A DNA stretch of 64,000 nt from Entoloma clypeatum (lineage: Eukaryota; Basidiomycota; Agaricomycetes; Agaricales; Entolomataceae), in the NCBI GenBank assembly GCA_963565915.1, contig OY751492.1, forward strand, positions 1,302,001-1,366,000, given 5' to 3'. A model generated the notes under the pieces. The model saw nothing but the letters and a program-made list of their open reading frames with translations. It was not told the DNA's origin and searched no databases. Both the position numbers and the translations under genes were made by a program. This document shows positions 51,110 to 61,519 of this stretch, piece by piece. Numbering within the stretch: position 1 is the first letter of the stretch; each line of letters starts with the position of its first letter.

Positions 51110-51673
51110 GTTGGTGTTCTGATGGGGGGGGTGTTTTGGTTTGAACAATAGTACCTTACGTCGGGTGCGCAACCCTGTTCTGACGCTTAGGCGAAAAAAA
51201 ATCTGAAAAGAAAACCCAAAGAGCGATCTGTCTACCCAGGCAGTCGGGATGCCCAAATGGAGGAAGATCTAGGAAAGATGAAGTCCACGCGGTCAATACC
51301 CCTACGCGTGCTGGACTGGTTGAATCGAGATGTTGAAGAGTCGGGGATTGGAACACCTGTTGCGAACTAGACGTGTACGGTCTTCTCTCTCCAAACCATC
51401 ACACGCGCCAGCAACTTCCCCGAAGGTTAGATGTGTCGGCCTTTGGTCACCTCGACACGGGACGGGCTCAATGTTTCCCTGTGTGTCTCGAACGGCAATG
51501 CTAGTTATAATGGGTGTACCAAGTGTTCCTCTTCTTATCCCTGAAGTCTGGGAGGTCCCCCTTAACGCTAGGGTCTGCATATAGTACTTTTGACGAAAAA
51601 GCACAAAACGGCGAGGTTGAAATGGAGGAAAGGGAAGTGAGTTTTGGGCGGGCAAGTTTAGAGCTTGTTCTTC
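51110..51673 (-). other. Gy3 leader
   Basis: Begins with the self-primer site (plus-strand AGCTTGTTCT at 51662-51671, complementary within the transcript to the LTR start region at 51791-51800). A frame in phase with gag is open from the LTR to 51302 (about 120 residues, no recognised domain) but is closed by stops before the gag ATG. Confidence 0.6.
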
Positions 51674-51972
51674 TGTTGAGGCGACGCTAAGTCTGACGAC
51701 GTTGTGAGCCCAAACTTCTGAACTTAGAGGAGAAACATGGAAAGATGAGAAAGAGGCTGTATTGCCCAGAGACCCAGCGGGAATCTCAAGAGAACAAGCT
51801 ATTGAATACAAGTGAAAGTACCCTACTTATATATGTAAATACCATGAGGCTGCGTTGAGGCAGCGTCATGCTGTGCGATAATGATAAGATGTCCTCATGT
51901 ACGATATGATGTAGATAAGATAAGATTGAGATAAGATAAGATAAAGTGGAAAGTGAAAATACAATCATAACA
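51674..51972 (-). repeat. Gy3 5' LTR
   Basis: 299 bp. TATATAAG about 30 nt upstream of AGCTTGTTCT. It has lost five CpGs relative to the 3' LTR. Confidence 0.94.
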
Positions 51973-52828
51973 CCGACATTTCATTCCATTCTATTCCAAC
52001 ATCACTATCCCACTCACTCGTTTAACCAGGAATCATGCCACTTGGCTGTTCTCCAACAACACTCAAACCTCCTTTAATGACCTGAAAAAGGCATTTACCA
52101 CTGCTCCGATCCTGACACACTGGATCCCCGACTCTCCAATAATTGTCGAAACAGACGCATCTGACTATGCCCTAGCGGCTATTTTGTTGATCGTCACCTC
52201 TGACAATGAAGTCCACCCCGTCACATTCCATTTCCGCACCTTCATGGCTCCCGAAGTAAACTATGACACCCATGATAAGGAACTTCTTGCCATCTACAAA
52301 GCGTTTAAAATTTGGCGCCATTATCTCGAAGGCTCCGGTACTCCAATTGATGTCGTTACCGACCACAAAAATCTTGACTATTTTGCCACCACCAAAGTCC
52401 TTTCACACTGACAAGTCCGATGGTCGGAATACCTTTCTCAATTCAACCTCATCATCTGATTCTGCCCTGGCCGATTGGGAACTAAACCTGACTCTCTAAC
52501 TAGATGTTGGGATGTCTACCCTGAAAGGGGGAAATAGCGACTATGTCAACATCAATCCGACCAACCTCCGACCAGTCTTTTCGCAAGAACAGCTCTCCAC
52601 TTCGGTTCGTGCAACTCAACTCCTTGAGCCCGTCCTCTGTGCAACCATTATCATGGACACAGAGAAGCTCCACCATGACATACTCACAGCACTCCCTTCC
52701 GACACTCTTTACAACACTCTTTCTAAAGATCCTAAACCCCGCTGGTCTCTCAACCCCAATGGTTTCCTCCGACATGATGATCAGATATATGTTCCCGACT
52801 CCGACGACCTCCGACTCCGAGTCCTACC
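51973..52828 (+). pseudogene. pol: Gy1-0 pol, right piece (RNase H and linker)
   Basis: Resumes from 39491: FIPFYSNITIPLTRLTR, ATWLFSNNTQTSF, ETDASDYALAAILLI, THDKELLAIYKAFKIWRHYLEG, VTDHKNLDYFATTKVL, then a stop (52409-52411), CWDVYP with a frame change, and the linker to PDSDDLRLRVL. It ends at 52828, where a hAT-B end begins. It retains the 16 nt missing from Gy1-1 at the corresponding place. Confidence 0.9.
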
Positions 52829-53049
52829 TAGTGTTTAAAGTCTCGAAAAAACTGAACCGGACCGATGCAAGACCAGTGCATCGGTTCCGTCCACCTCAAA
52901 GAAGTGAGACCGGACCGGTCTCAACCGGTTTAAACCAATATATTACAAGTAAAATAAGACTAAGGACACGCATGCACAGCCTGATGCTGCGCGCGCGTCA
53001 TACTCCCTCAATTGGTCCTCCGTGGGCTCAGCCTGGCCCCATGTGCTCT
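52829..53049 (-). mobile_element. hAT-B terminal fragment (third copy)
   Basis: Starts TAGTGTTTAAAG and follows hAT-B copy 2 from 23276 through the GGTCTC-like region and AATTGGTCCTCCGTGGG, to ATGTGCTCT. There it switches to the antisense Zn-cluster gene. It is truncated, with no second end. Confidence 0.75.
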
Positions 53050-53552
53050 GGCCCGCAACCTCCGCAACGGTTTCCTCCGTCTTTCCCCACTTCTGCTTTG
53101 CCCGCATCTCGCCGGCCCTCAGGCAAACCCGTTTGCCGTCTTTGCACCGCTGGCACACGGTGCCCTTCCCCTGCCTAAGGAGATTGTCAGTAAGAAAAGA
53201 TGGAAAAGTGGGTACTCACAGCGCCCACTTGCATTCCACCTTCGCCTGCACACAGGCCTGACACGCCTCCCCCCGGACCTCCGACTCTTCCACTCCGCTC
53301 TCCGCCCTCTGTTTCCCCGCCTTCTTCGCCCTCTTCTTCTCTGCCTCCTGCCTCTGCCTCCGCCTTTGCCTCCACCTCTGCCCTCTTCTTCGCCTCTGCC
53401 TCCCTCGCCCTCCTCTCGGCCTCGGCCTTCTTCCTTGCCTCCGCCTCCTCCTTCTCCTTGCGTACCTGTGCCAGACGGTGTAGGAGCTCCTCTTCGGAGT
53501 CGTCGAGGTTGGCGCTGGAGCGCGCGGGTTGTGTGTTCAAGTCTTGGGGCAT
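53050..53552 (-). pseudogene. Second antisense Zn2Cys6-like gene, truncated
   Basis: A homologue of the gene at 37673-38585 in the same place relative to a 3' LTR. ATG at 53552 (MPQDLNTQPARSS). A coiled coil rich in Glu/Ala/Arg (about residues 28-70) and a Lys-rich region follow. A one-base insertion near 53345 shifts the frame. In the corrected frame the first half-cluster CQACVQAKVEC is followed by an intron 53175-53219 (45 nt, GTGAGT...CCTTAG, phase 2) and the second half-cluster CQRCKDGKRVC (10 residues apart). The C-terminal part is replaced by hAT-B at 53049. Same motif order, intron phase and position as the Gy1 gene point to common descent. Confidence 0.7.
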
Positions 53553-53671
53553 GTTGGTGGTAACTGGAAGAAAACCCTTGGGCCGCTCATCTCCGTTAAA
53601 TAACCGAGACCACATGACCTTGTTTATTTTCTCACGGTCTTCCATGGGTGTCAGACCTAAGAGGGGAATAC

Positions 53672-54378
53672 TGTTATATCTGTCTCCGAATCTCCGATCC
53701 ACTCCAATAGTCCTCCGACATTCCGGACATCCGTTACCTCCGCATCTCCGCATGTTGCCATCGTGCATTTCATAACTCCATGCCTTTATGCATTTCATAT
53801 TCATATTCCTGTTTACTTATGCATCGCCTTTTCCGCATGGTCCGTTGACCAACATCTCCAATGTTTGTTACAGTCGCTGGAAACTTACACCACAACTCCG
53901 GACCTACTCCGACCATCTCCGTAAAGTAATCACATCTAGGTATTTAAGCTCGTACCATACCTGTAGTTCCAGAGTTCGAATATCAACCAAGTTCACTCCT
54001 CTACTCTCAGTCCATGCCAGAGATCCTCGCCGTGGTACAATACGCCGACGACATCCTCATCTACTGCTCTTCCTCCATCGTTACCCTTTGACGAGCTCAG
54101 TACTGTGTCCGAGTCACAACTCCGACGTCGTCCGACCATTTCCACGTCAATGTGTCTCTCACCGAGATCTCTCCGAGGACCTCCGCACCTCCGACCCCTC
54201 CTCCGACCTCTTGAAATTGGGACACCTTATCCAACAAACGGCGGCGCAACACATATGTTGAAGCCACGTCCCTCCCCTTCGTCATTCCTCCGCATTTCCG
54301 GAGTTCCGCTCCGGTCTCAGTCTTACGTCCGACCTCCGACAGACTCCGACGAAGCTCCGACGTTTCACCTACTTAACA
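53672..54378 (+). repeat. Gy4 3' LTR
   Basis: TGTTATATCTGTC...CTACTTAACA, 707 bp, preceded by the polypurine tract AAGAGGGGAATAC. TATTTAAG near 53940, GAGTTCGAATATCAAC about 30 nt downstream, and a GCGCAACACATATGTTGAAG block as in Gy1. Rich in CTCCGA. It inserted into Gy5 RT; the right flank is GTGTT. No matching 5' LTR is in the window. It may be the 3' end of Gy1-0 itself or of a separate element. Confidence 0.8.
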
Positions 54379-55645
54379 GTGTTGAAGTTTATTGATCAGT
54401 TCGGATATGAGCGGAAGCGGATACTTGTTTTTGATAGTTTTGGAATTGAGTGACTGGTAGTCTTGTACAAGACAAAGGGAGCCATTCTTCTTCTTGATGT
54501 AGAATACCGGAGATGCCATTGGAGACTTGGAAGGGCGGATCCGACCAGTTGCAAGGTTTTCCTCCAAAAACGCGTCGAGTTCCTTCTGTTCTTTTGGAGC
54601 AAGCAGATATACCTTACAACCCGCCAGAGAGGCATCTGGAACAAGTTCAATGGCGTGGTCCCAAGTCCGCTCTTCTGGTAAGGTGTCAAAAGAGGTCTTT
54701 GAGAATACGTCTTCAAAGTCAAACAAGTGGTCTGGTACAGAGTTGCGGAAAGATTTAGGTTTTTGGTTACTGAGGAAGGCCTCCGATAGACGTTGCAAGA
54801 TATTGGATGAAGCACGGATGAACTCTGCCTCCGCGGGTACTGTTCCGACGAAAAGGCGATCTCCCTCCTCAAACTCATCTTCTTCCTCATTGTCTTCCGC
54901 TGACTCCTCCACTTCCTCTTCTTCTGTGACATCCTCCACCCATGGGCCATGTGGAGCCTCCTCCGCTAGCCCGGGCATCGGAGTGGAACCCATCCGACAG
55001 GCTCAGATGCGGACTTGTTTGAACTTCCGCTCCTTCCGCTCTTGGACTGCCTCCTGGTGGCATGTCCAACATTGTGCAGGACACCGGCTCATCTTCACTT
55101 CCCCTGAAGCCCAATCTACCTCGGGGTTGTGTTCTTTGAGCCAAGTGAAGCCTAACATGATTTCTTGTTTTCCCAAGCTTGTTACTGCAAGCTGGGTCCG
55201 CTCTGAGTGATCCCGATAGCAGAGCACTACATCCAACACCTCCGTTATCGCTCCGGCCTCGTTTGGAGTTCTGTCAATCTTGTACCGGAATTGGGGGTTG
55301 TAGTTTTTGAGTAGAGAGTCGATGTTTTTCGACCAGAGTGCATTCAATAAACAACCCTGTTGCCCTGCTGTCAAGTAAGGTCTTTTGTGATAGTGTGTCT
55401 TTGGTGTCGGTAGTTTCAAGAACTATGTCTAGTTCAATAGAATTGTCGGAGTGAGCGAATGCGAGGACATATCGTTTTGGAAGCCGACGCTCCCACTTAG
55501 AGAGGCGAAGGCAGATAGGATTTGCGGAGTTGGGTGCGACTATGGGATCGTTTGCAGGCTTAGAGATGGAGGGTATAGGATCATATTGTTCCATAAATAA
55601 GGCAGCATAACGATTTTTAGTAGACAACAAGGGCGCACTGTTCAC
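54379..55645 (-). pseudogene. pol: Gy5 protease and RT start
   Basis: Overlaps the gag stop by four bases. The protease active site reads LLDSRATGLFI: the Gly of DSG is replaced by Arg. A frameshift near 55280 separates it from TPNEAGAI and IMLGFTWLKEHNPEVDW. A TGA at 55003-55005 interrupts the linker (acidic EEEEVEESAEDNEEED). RT starts [64 protein letters not shown] and breaks at NKLQH (54379). The YxDD region is missing. Confidence 0.87.
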
Positions 55646-56796
55646 TCATTGTGAGGAGGAAAATCCTCCTGTCCTCCCTCCGACTCCGCAGATTCCGTGG
55701 GCAGAACGGAGTTGCCTTCCGCCGCGTCCTTGACCATGAGTTGTTCCATAACAAACTCGTCTTGTTCCTCCATCGTCATGAATCGGACGTCGAAGCGAAG
55801 GGGGCATTCACAACTGAAGTGACCCCTTTTGTTACATCTGAAGCATGCATTGGCATTCTTGCCTTTGACGCGTGAAGTATCAATGTCCATTGCATTAGGG
55901 TCCCTTGTCGGCGGAGTGGATGCGGATGCGAGCGGAGCTGTACGCGGAGTGAATGGAATGTAGGGGCAAGGGAATACTGAGGTGCCAGGTACTCTTGGTC
56001 CGACAACGTTGCGGAAGGCGGATGTGCGGGTCGGAGCAGTGGCTTTGAAGGCTTTGTTGGCAATCCTATTGTCGTCATTGACTGGTGCTGCAGAGTACCA
56101 CTCATCGGGGTTGTCATCTGCCAGCCATCCGTGGGTCAGGGTGGCAATCTCGTTCTGCATGTCGGAACGGAGACCATGGCGGAATTTGAGTACGATGTTG
56201 GTATCCTCCTGATAGCCCGCTTTGTCAATGTAGTCCTTGAACTCGTCAATATAGGTCTCGACATCCCGTTGACCTTGATAATAGGATTCTCCTTCGAGGA
56301 TCAGTCTCGCATCCTGTTCCTCATTCTTCGGAGTGAACTCCGCTGTAAAGACTGCATGGAAGTCCACCCAAGTCCGATAAGGCGGAGCACCGGTCCTCCG
56401 CTCCTGTCGGATAATGCGATCCACAAAGCGTGCTGCGCGTCCACTCTTCATGAAAGATAAGGCCCAATAAATTTTAGCATGGTCGTCTGCGAACTGTTCC
56501 GGAGCCAGCCCCATAAACAATTCACAGGAGTTTAGAACGGTCCAGCCCTTTGCGCGTGATCCATCGAAGTCCGACGGATTGGCGGGTTTTGCTCGACGCA
56601 CGCCCGGATTGGCCGGAGCGAGCGGAGCAGGTAGAGGTGCGGGTGCGGGAGCAGGTGGGATAGGTGGCGGAGCTGGGGCAGGTATTGCGTTGAAGGTGAG
56701 GAGGAGTTGGTCAAGTTGAGTCGAGATATCAGTGAGAGTTTGACGTTGTTCCTGGAACTCGTGCTCGAGCTGTTCAAGGCGATTGGGGTCGTCCAT
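55642..56796 (-). CDS. gag: Gy5 gag
   Basis: 384 codons, ATG at 56796. It has an N-terminal coiled coil (about 5-38), a Pro/Ala-rich stretch (38-72) and a capsid domain (about 75-235: DFDGSRAKGWTVLNSCELF, YWALSFMKSGRAARFVD, ILEGESYYQGQRDVETYIDEFKDYI). One CCHC knuckle lies at 318-331 (CFRCNKRGHFSCEC) after PNAMDID, a motif shared with Gy6 gag. Acidic tail. Uninterrupted. Confidence 0.9.
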   Translation of the reverse strand: MDDPNRLEQLEHEFQEQRQTLTDISTQLDQLLLTFNAIPAPAPPPIPPAPAPAPLPAPLAPANPGVRRAKPANPSDFDGSRAKGWTVLNSCELFMGLAPEQFADDHAKIYWALSFMKSGRAARFVDRIIRQERRTGAPPYRTWVDFHAVFTAEFTPKNEEQDARLILEGESYYQGQRDVETYIDEFKDYIDKAGYQEDTNIVLKFRHGLRSDMQNEIATLTHGWLADDNPDEWYSAAPVNDDNRIANKAFKATAPTRTSAFRNVVGPRVPGTSVFPCPYIPFTPRTAPLASASTPPTRDPNAMDIDTSRVKGKNANACFRCNKRGHFSCECPLRFDVRFMTMEEQDEFVMEQLMVKDAAEGNSVLPTESAESEGGQEDFPPHNE

Positions 56797-56957
56797 TACT
56801 ATGCGCGGAGCAGAATCACCAGTTACGGAGAGGTAATTAGAAGAATTGGAAGGGGTGTGAGATGTATCGCAGTCGGACGCGGACGAAGCTACTCCGAAGC
56901 GCGGAATCGAGACAACGATGCAATCGGACCTGGTCCAATTAGATGAGAACTTTCTAC

Positions 56958-57324
56958 TGTAAGGGCGACCTTACGATCCAAGACTCAAACTCAGATACTT
57001 GCAAGGGAGATCCAAAGAGAAAGTTCTAAGGATTCCCCTGCAAGCTAGTTAGATAAATAGTAAAATGAGATATGAAATAAAAGATAAAACAAGACGTATG
57101 AATGATGAGTAATGATTGGGAGTAGGGATGGGGGATGGATGGAAACAAGATGAATGATAGTACCTGCGATCCGACGTGCGGAGCAGCGGATGGGCGCAGA
57201 GTTGTCGGATGTGGAGTTGTCGGATAAGATGTCAGAGGCAGCGGATACGATCGGAGGGCGTCGGAGGACGTCGGAGATGGTGGAATAGAAAGGAAAGGAG
57301 AAGTGAAAAGTGGTTGCCCTTACA
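56958..57324 (-). repeat. Gy5 5' LTR
   Basis: Minus strand TGTAAGGGCAACC...GGTCGCCCTTACA, 367 bp with a long terminal inverted repeat. AGAACTTTCT (plus-strand 57018-57027 as AGAAAGTTCT) is complementary in the transcript to 56946-56955, a self-primer pair. Confidence 0.85.
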
Positions 57325-59679
57325 TTTTCCAAATGGAGTGAAGCCTCGTGTTGACCTCTCTGCCATCATCTGATGGGCTAATTCATGTGCTGCCAGCGCT
57401 TCATCTCTTGCTTGTTTTAGTTCTTTGAGCCATTCCTCTATGCTTGGTACATTTGTCTTTTCAAATGCCAATGGTATGTCTCTTGGTTCATATCCCATCA
57501 TGAGATAGAACGGGGATCGTTTCGTTGTGGAGTGGGTTCTTTGATTGTGACAGAACTCCATCGTTGAATTGTGATCGTGCCATGTTTCAGGATTGTTCGA
57601 ACAGAACATCCGGAAATAGATCTCAAGCTCCTGATTTGCTCGTTCCGTTTCTCTGTCTGTTTGAGGGTGATAAGCCGTGCTCATCATTAATTTGATCCCT
57701 AGGAGTCGCCCTAGTTCTCTGAAGACCTGAGAAGCGAACTGCGGCCCTCTATCAGAAAGAATAGAGTCTGGGAGTCTGAATCTTCGGTACACGTGGTCCA
57801 AATAAAGTTTGGCGGTGAGGGTCACGTCGGTGGTTTTCGTACAAGTGATGGAAATTACCCCCTTCGTAGAACCATGGTCTACTACGACCATGATACTGTC
57901 AAATCTGTTGCTCTCAGGTAGGTCCGTGATGAAGTCGATCATTGTCTGGGAGAATGGTCTAGCGTCTTTTTGTGCTTTGATCGGCATTAATCCAGGGTTC
58001 GTGGGGTGTGTGTTGACTTTCATTTGTTGGCAGGTTGCACATCCTCCAACATAATTCTTGATAAACACATACATTCCTGGCCACCAATAGTTTCGCCTGA
58101 CCAATTCCAGGGTTTTCAGATGTCCCGGATGTCCACTTGGTAGGGAGTCATGGTATCTTTTCCTTATTTCCCGGCGCAGAGTCTCATCTGGCAGTACGTA
58201 ACATCTGTCACGGAAGAATAATATTCCGTCTTCTGTTCTCCATTCTGATAAATGGGATTTAATCGGGGGTGTGCCTGATTCCTTTAGGGTGGTGATGGCT
58301 TTCGAGAAGAGCTCATCATTCTCGGTTGCTTTTAAAATATCCCCTTGTAGCTCAAGGTCTACTATTTTGACAAAGATGTCATCTGGCAAGACAATAATGT
58401 CTTCGTTATCAGTGTCTTCTTCGGGTATATGGTCTGGTCACCTCAACAAGGCATCAGACTGGATCATCTTTGATCCTGGGGTGTGTACTAGTTTGAGTTC
58501 AAACTCGGAGAGATACAATCTCCACTGTGCTCGCCGTCTGTTCAATTTCTGGGGTTCCTGGTAATACATCAAGTTCTTGTGATCTGACAGAACAACCACC
58601 GGAAACGGTGAGCCAAGGAGGTAATGCCTCCAAGTTTCCAGTGATCGGATAATTCCCAAGAGTTCCCGATCATAGATCTCATAGTTCTGTTCTGGCGCAG
58701 AGAACAAGTGCGATATATATCCGCAGGGGTGCCAATCTCCATTCACATCTTGTTGGCGCAGTACTGCTCCTGTCGCCCATTTGGATGCATCGGATTCTAT
58801 GATGAATGGTTTGTCAGTGTTCGACATCAACAATACCGGTGATTCCGTGAATTTGTCCTTTAGTGTGTCAAATGCTGTCTGGCAGTCCTCATTCCATTCC
58901 CACTCTAGATCCTTTTTGGTTAGATCATTCAGGGGTTTGGCAATGTCCAAGTAGTGTCCGATAAACCTTCAATAGAAGTTTCCAAATCCAAGGAAGGATT
59001 TGACCTGCTTCACCGTCACAGGTTCTGGCCATTTTGCTATCCCCGATAACTTAACAGGGTCCATTGCGATTTCATTTTCTTTGATAATAAGTCCAAGGTA
59101 TTCGCACTGTCTGACTCCAAATTCGCATTTCTCCAGGTTGAGATAGAGGTCATTTTCTATCATCTTCCTGAGTATGCGGAGTGTCCGTTCAGTGTCCGTT
59201 TCATCATCGACTGAAAATATGAAGATGTCGTCCAAATAAATGAGCAACCATCCTTCTTCCAGTTCTTCTTTGAAAATTTTGTTCATCATCGCCTGAAACG
59301 TGGGTGGCATGCCTGCCAGCCCAAAGAAGGCAACCAAGGGTTCGTACAACCCTCAATTGGTTTTGAATGCAGCCTTCCATTCATCACCAGGTTTGATCCG
59401 TACATTGTTGTATCCCCAATGCATGTCCAGTTTGGTAAAGACCTTCGCTCCTTTCAGTTTGTCCAGTAAACCTCCGACCAGGGGCAACTAGGATGTGTTC
59501 TTTACTGTTCCCTCATTCAATCGCCGATAGTCCTGACATGGTCTGAGTTCATCCAAGTCCTTTTTAGCCACGAAGAAAAAGGGTGATGCCATTGGTGATT
59601 TCGAGGGTCTGATGTACCCCTTTCGAAGGTTTTCATCAAGGAATTCGTCCAATTTAGTTTGTTCTTCCGGTGACAAAGG
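57325..59679 (-). pseudogene. pol: Gy6 RT, RNase H and integrase
   Basis: [60 protein letters not shown], catalytic YLDD near 59240, [10 protein letters not shown] and SFLGFGNFY. RNase [34 protein letters not shown] and SDHKNLMYY. Integrase: HPGHLKTLELVRRNYWWPG...CATCQQMK, MIDFITDLPES, LSDRGPQFASQ, HPQTDRETERANQELE (catalytic Glu kept; DGQ reads DRE). It ends TRGFTPFGK at Gy5. Stops at about 59488, 59350, 58969 and 58438 are each compatible with single transitions; three read TGA where CGA would encode the expected Arg. Confidence 0.88.
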
Positions 59680-59699
59680 ATAAACCTTGCAGTCTTTCG

Positions 59700-60602
59700 G
59701 GTGAAGTCCGGTTTCAAGTCAATTGCGTGGTCCCATGGTTTATGTTCCGGTAATCTCTCTGATGCCGTTTTCTCGAACACCTTCTGATACTGATTGTATC
59801 GTTCTGGTAGTTCTTTCTTCAGTTTGTCCATGTTGTCCGTGTTGTGTGAGAGTTTCTGGGAGATCGAGGTTTTGGCTTGGATCCAAATATCCTCAATGGG
59901 TTCGTCCGTTGTGACATATGTCCTGAAGAGGTCGAGGTCATCGTCTGATTCTTCATCTATCTTTTTCAAGATAGGTCTGTTTGCCGGTAGAGCCTCCTTT
60001 TTTGGTTTAAGGGTTTCTTCATCATCAACTTCTTCTATTGTTGCGAAGATCCTTTGTTTAGGTTCTTCTTTCATCCATGCTGCAATAGCAATGGGTTTCT
60101 TGTCTTTTGATGCCAAGAGCTCGTCAAATTTCTTCCTCATGACCCCTGCTAGGGTCTTCTTGAACCTGATAGTTTCAATATCCAAGGTTCCTTTTTCCCA
60201 ATCGATCTTTGGGTTGTATTGCTTCAACCAGGGTAACCCCAAAATGGCGGTTTCCTTTCCAAGTCCGGTGACCAAGAACCTGATGTCGAGTTCTTTGTCA
60301 TCAATCCAGATCTTCTTCCATGTACAATGGGTGATCGTCCCTTCTTTGTTCTTTGTTCCATCCACATTGAACACACGAATGGGCTTTAGTAATGGGATAA
60401 GCTCCATTCGGTTAGCTGTGGCGAACTTCTGATCCAAGAAGGTTCCTCCTGCTCCTGAGTCTATCAGGGCATTTGTTTTTAGTCTTTCATTGATGCTTTC
60501 TCCTTGTCCTGACATTGAAATGGGGATCGAAAAAGATTTCTCATTCATGTCGGCTACAATTACAGGTGATAGGGAGATTGAAAACTGAGCGGGGGCTGAC
60601 AT
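59700..60602 (-). pseudogene. pol: Gy6 protease and linker
   Basis: Starts at ATG 60602, 14 nt after the gag stop. Protease: ALIDSGAGGTFLD (residues about 45-57), PIRVFNVDGTKNKEGTI, ILGLPWLKQYNPKIDW. A Lys/Glu-rich linker continues to [14 protein letters not shown] one-base shift near 59700 then throws the frame out before RT, which resumes at 59679. The protease itself looks intact. Confidence 0.85.
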
Positions 60603-60616
60603 CGGTACAGGCCGCT

Positions 60617-61519
60617 TTATTGAAAACCCTGTTTCTCCATTTCGGAGATCAAGGCGTCTTGTTCTTCATTCGGTAAGTCTTTAAAAATGCCTCGGATATG
60701 GGCATATGCATCGGAGGCTTTCCTGAACGTATTGTTTGCAGCTGGGGCTTTTCCTCCTTTGTGTGCATCAGCACGATGTCCTGCCTGGTGGCAGACGAAG
60801 CACAACCCTTTCTTGAAGTGGTCGTCCCTTTCCTCAGCAGTCAGCTGGTCAATGTCCATGGCATTAGGGTCTGGAGCGTAGTGCGCGTTTCGGGGTGCGG
60901 GGTTATAGTTCACCTTGAACTTCTTCTTTCCCCCATCGGGTCTGAGTCTTAGAGCCACTGCCTTGGCCCTCCTCCACTGGTTGTCCAGTCTGGACGCCGT
61001 GGTGTACCATTCATCAATCGTTCCTGGGACCTTATCAAGGCCCAAGATCTTGTCTCGGAGCGCATGTGGTAACGCCTCCATGAAGTAGTCCTTGGGAGAC
61101 CGATCGTCTTTGATCAGACTCTCCGCAGCCCATAACTTGAACTTCTCAACATATTCATCGGCTGTCATGCCTTCCATTTTCTGTGTTTTCATCATTGTCA
61201 ACGCATCTCCTTCTTTGTCAACCGGGGAGAATGACTTCCTCAGTTTTTCGATGAAGTCCGCGTATTTCGGGTACACGGATACTCCGGTGGTGGTAATATC
61301 TTTGTGCCAGGACTCTTTCCAAGGTACGGCCGTTCCTCCTTTCATGTACGAGACAGTGAAAAGGATCTTCTTCTTGTCGGAGTTATAAACATCATCGTTC
61401 ATCTCCAAATATAGGTTCGCATCGAACAAAAATTCAGACAGTTTCCTTCTGTCTCCATTGAAGATTGCCGGCGGGCTGATCTTTATTTCTTTCTCTGGGG
61501 TCCTTACTTGAGAAGTCAT
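60617..61519 (-). CDS. gag: Gy6 gag
   Basis: 300 codons from ATG 61519 to 60617. Capsid region: FNGDRRKLSEFLFDANLYL, SYMKGGTAVPWKESW, EYVEKFKLWAAES and TIDEWYTTASRLDNQWR. PNAMDIDQLTAEER precedes a zinc knuckle at 240-253 whose last ligand is His (CFVCHQAGHRADAH, C-C-H-H instead of C-C-H-C). It is followed by a short Lys-rich tail. In the same frame the sequence is open upstream from 61519 to the LTR (about 100 codons, Pro/Thr-rich) with no ATG, so the natural N terminus may be longer. Confidence 0.88.
   Translation of the reverse strand: MTSQVRTPEKEIKISPPAIFNGDRRKLSEFLFDANLYLEMNDDVYNSDKKKILFTVSYMKGGTAVPWKESWHKDITTTGVSVYPKYADFIEKLRKSFSPVDKEGDALTMMKTQKMEGMTADEYVEKFKLWAAESLIKDDRSPKDYFMEALPHALRDKILGLDKVPGTIDEWYTTASRLDNQWRRAKAVALRLRPDGGKKKFKVNYNPAPRNAHYAPDPNAMDIDQLTAEERDDHFKKGLCFVCHQAGHRADAHKGGKAPAANNTFRKASDAYAHIRGIFKDLPNEEQDALISEMEKQGFQ

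Larger units (their letters stand above)
39492..51972 (-). mobile_element. Gy3, full-length Ty3/gypsy element with nested Co2-B
   Basis: LTRs 51674-51972 (5') and 39492-39790 (3'), 299 bp each; TSD CCGAC. Without Co2-B it is about 6.7 kb, including a Gy8 solo LTR in integrase. Order on the minus strand: leader, gag, protease, RT, RNase H, integrase, chromodomain, polypurine tract (AGAAAGGGGGTAA), 3' LTR. Several stops and frameshifts. Confidence 0.95.
54379..57324 (-). mobile_element. Gy5, 5' portion of a Ty3/gypsy element
   Basis: The 5' LTR (56958-57324), leader, gag, protease and the start of RT, cut at 54379 by the Gy4 insertion. It inserted in Gy6 integrase. The 3' part is not in the window. 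Confidence 0.88.

Noticed and set aside
53672..54378. Gy4 LTR as a solo LTR
   Set aside because: A polypurine tract and an antisense gene like that of Gy1 lie immediately upstream, so it is the 3' end of an element; the left flank does not repeat GTGTT.
25446..54378. Gy1-0 and the Gy4 LTR definitely being one element
   Set aside because: Attractive by layout, but the hAT-B fragment and a deletion separate them, and the LTR and antisense gene differ strongly from those of Gy1-1 while pol is about 95% alike. Left open.
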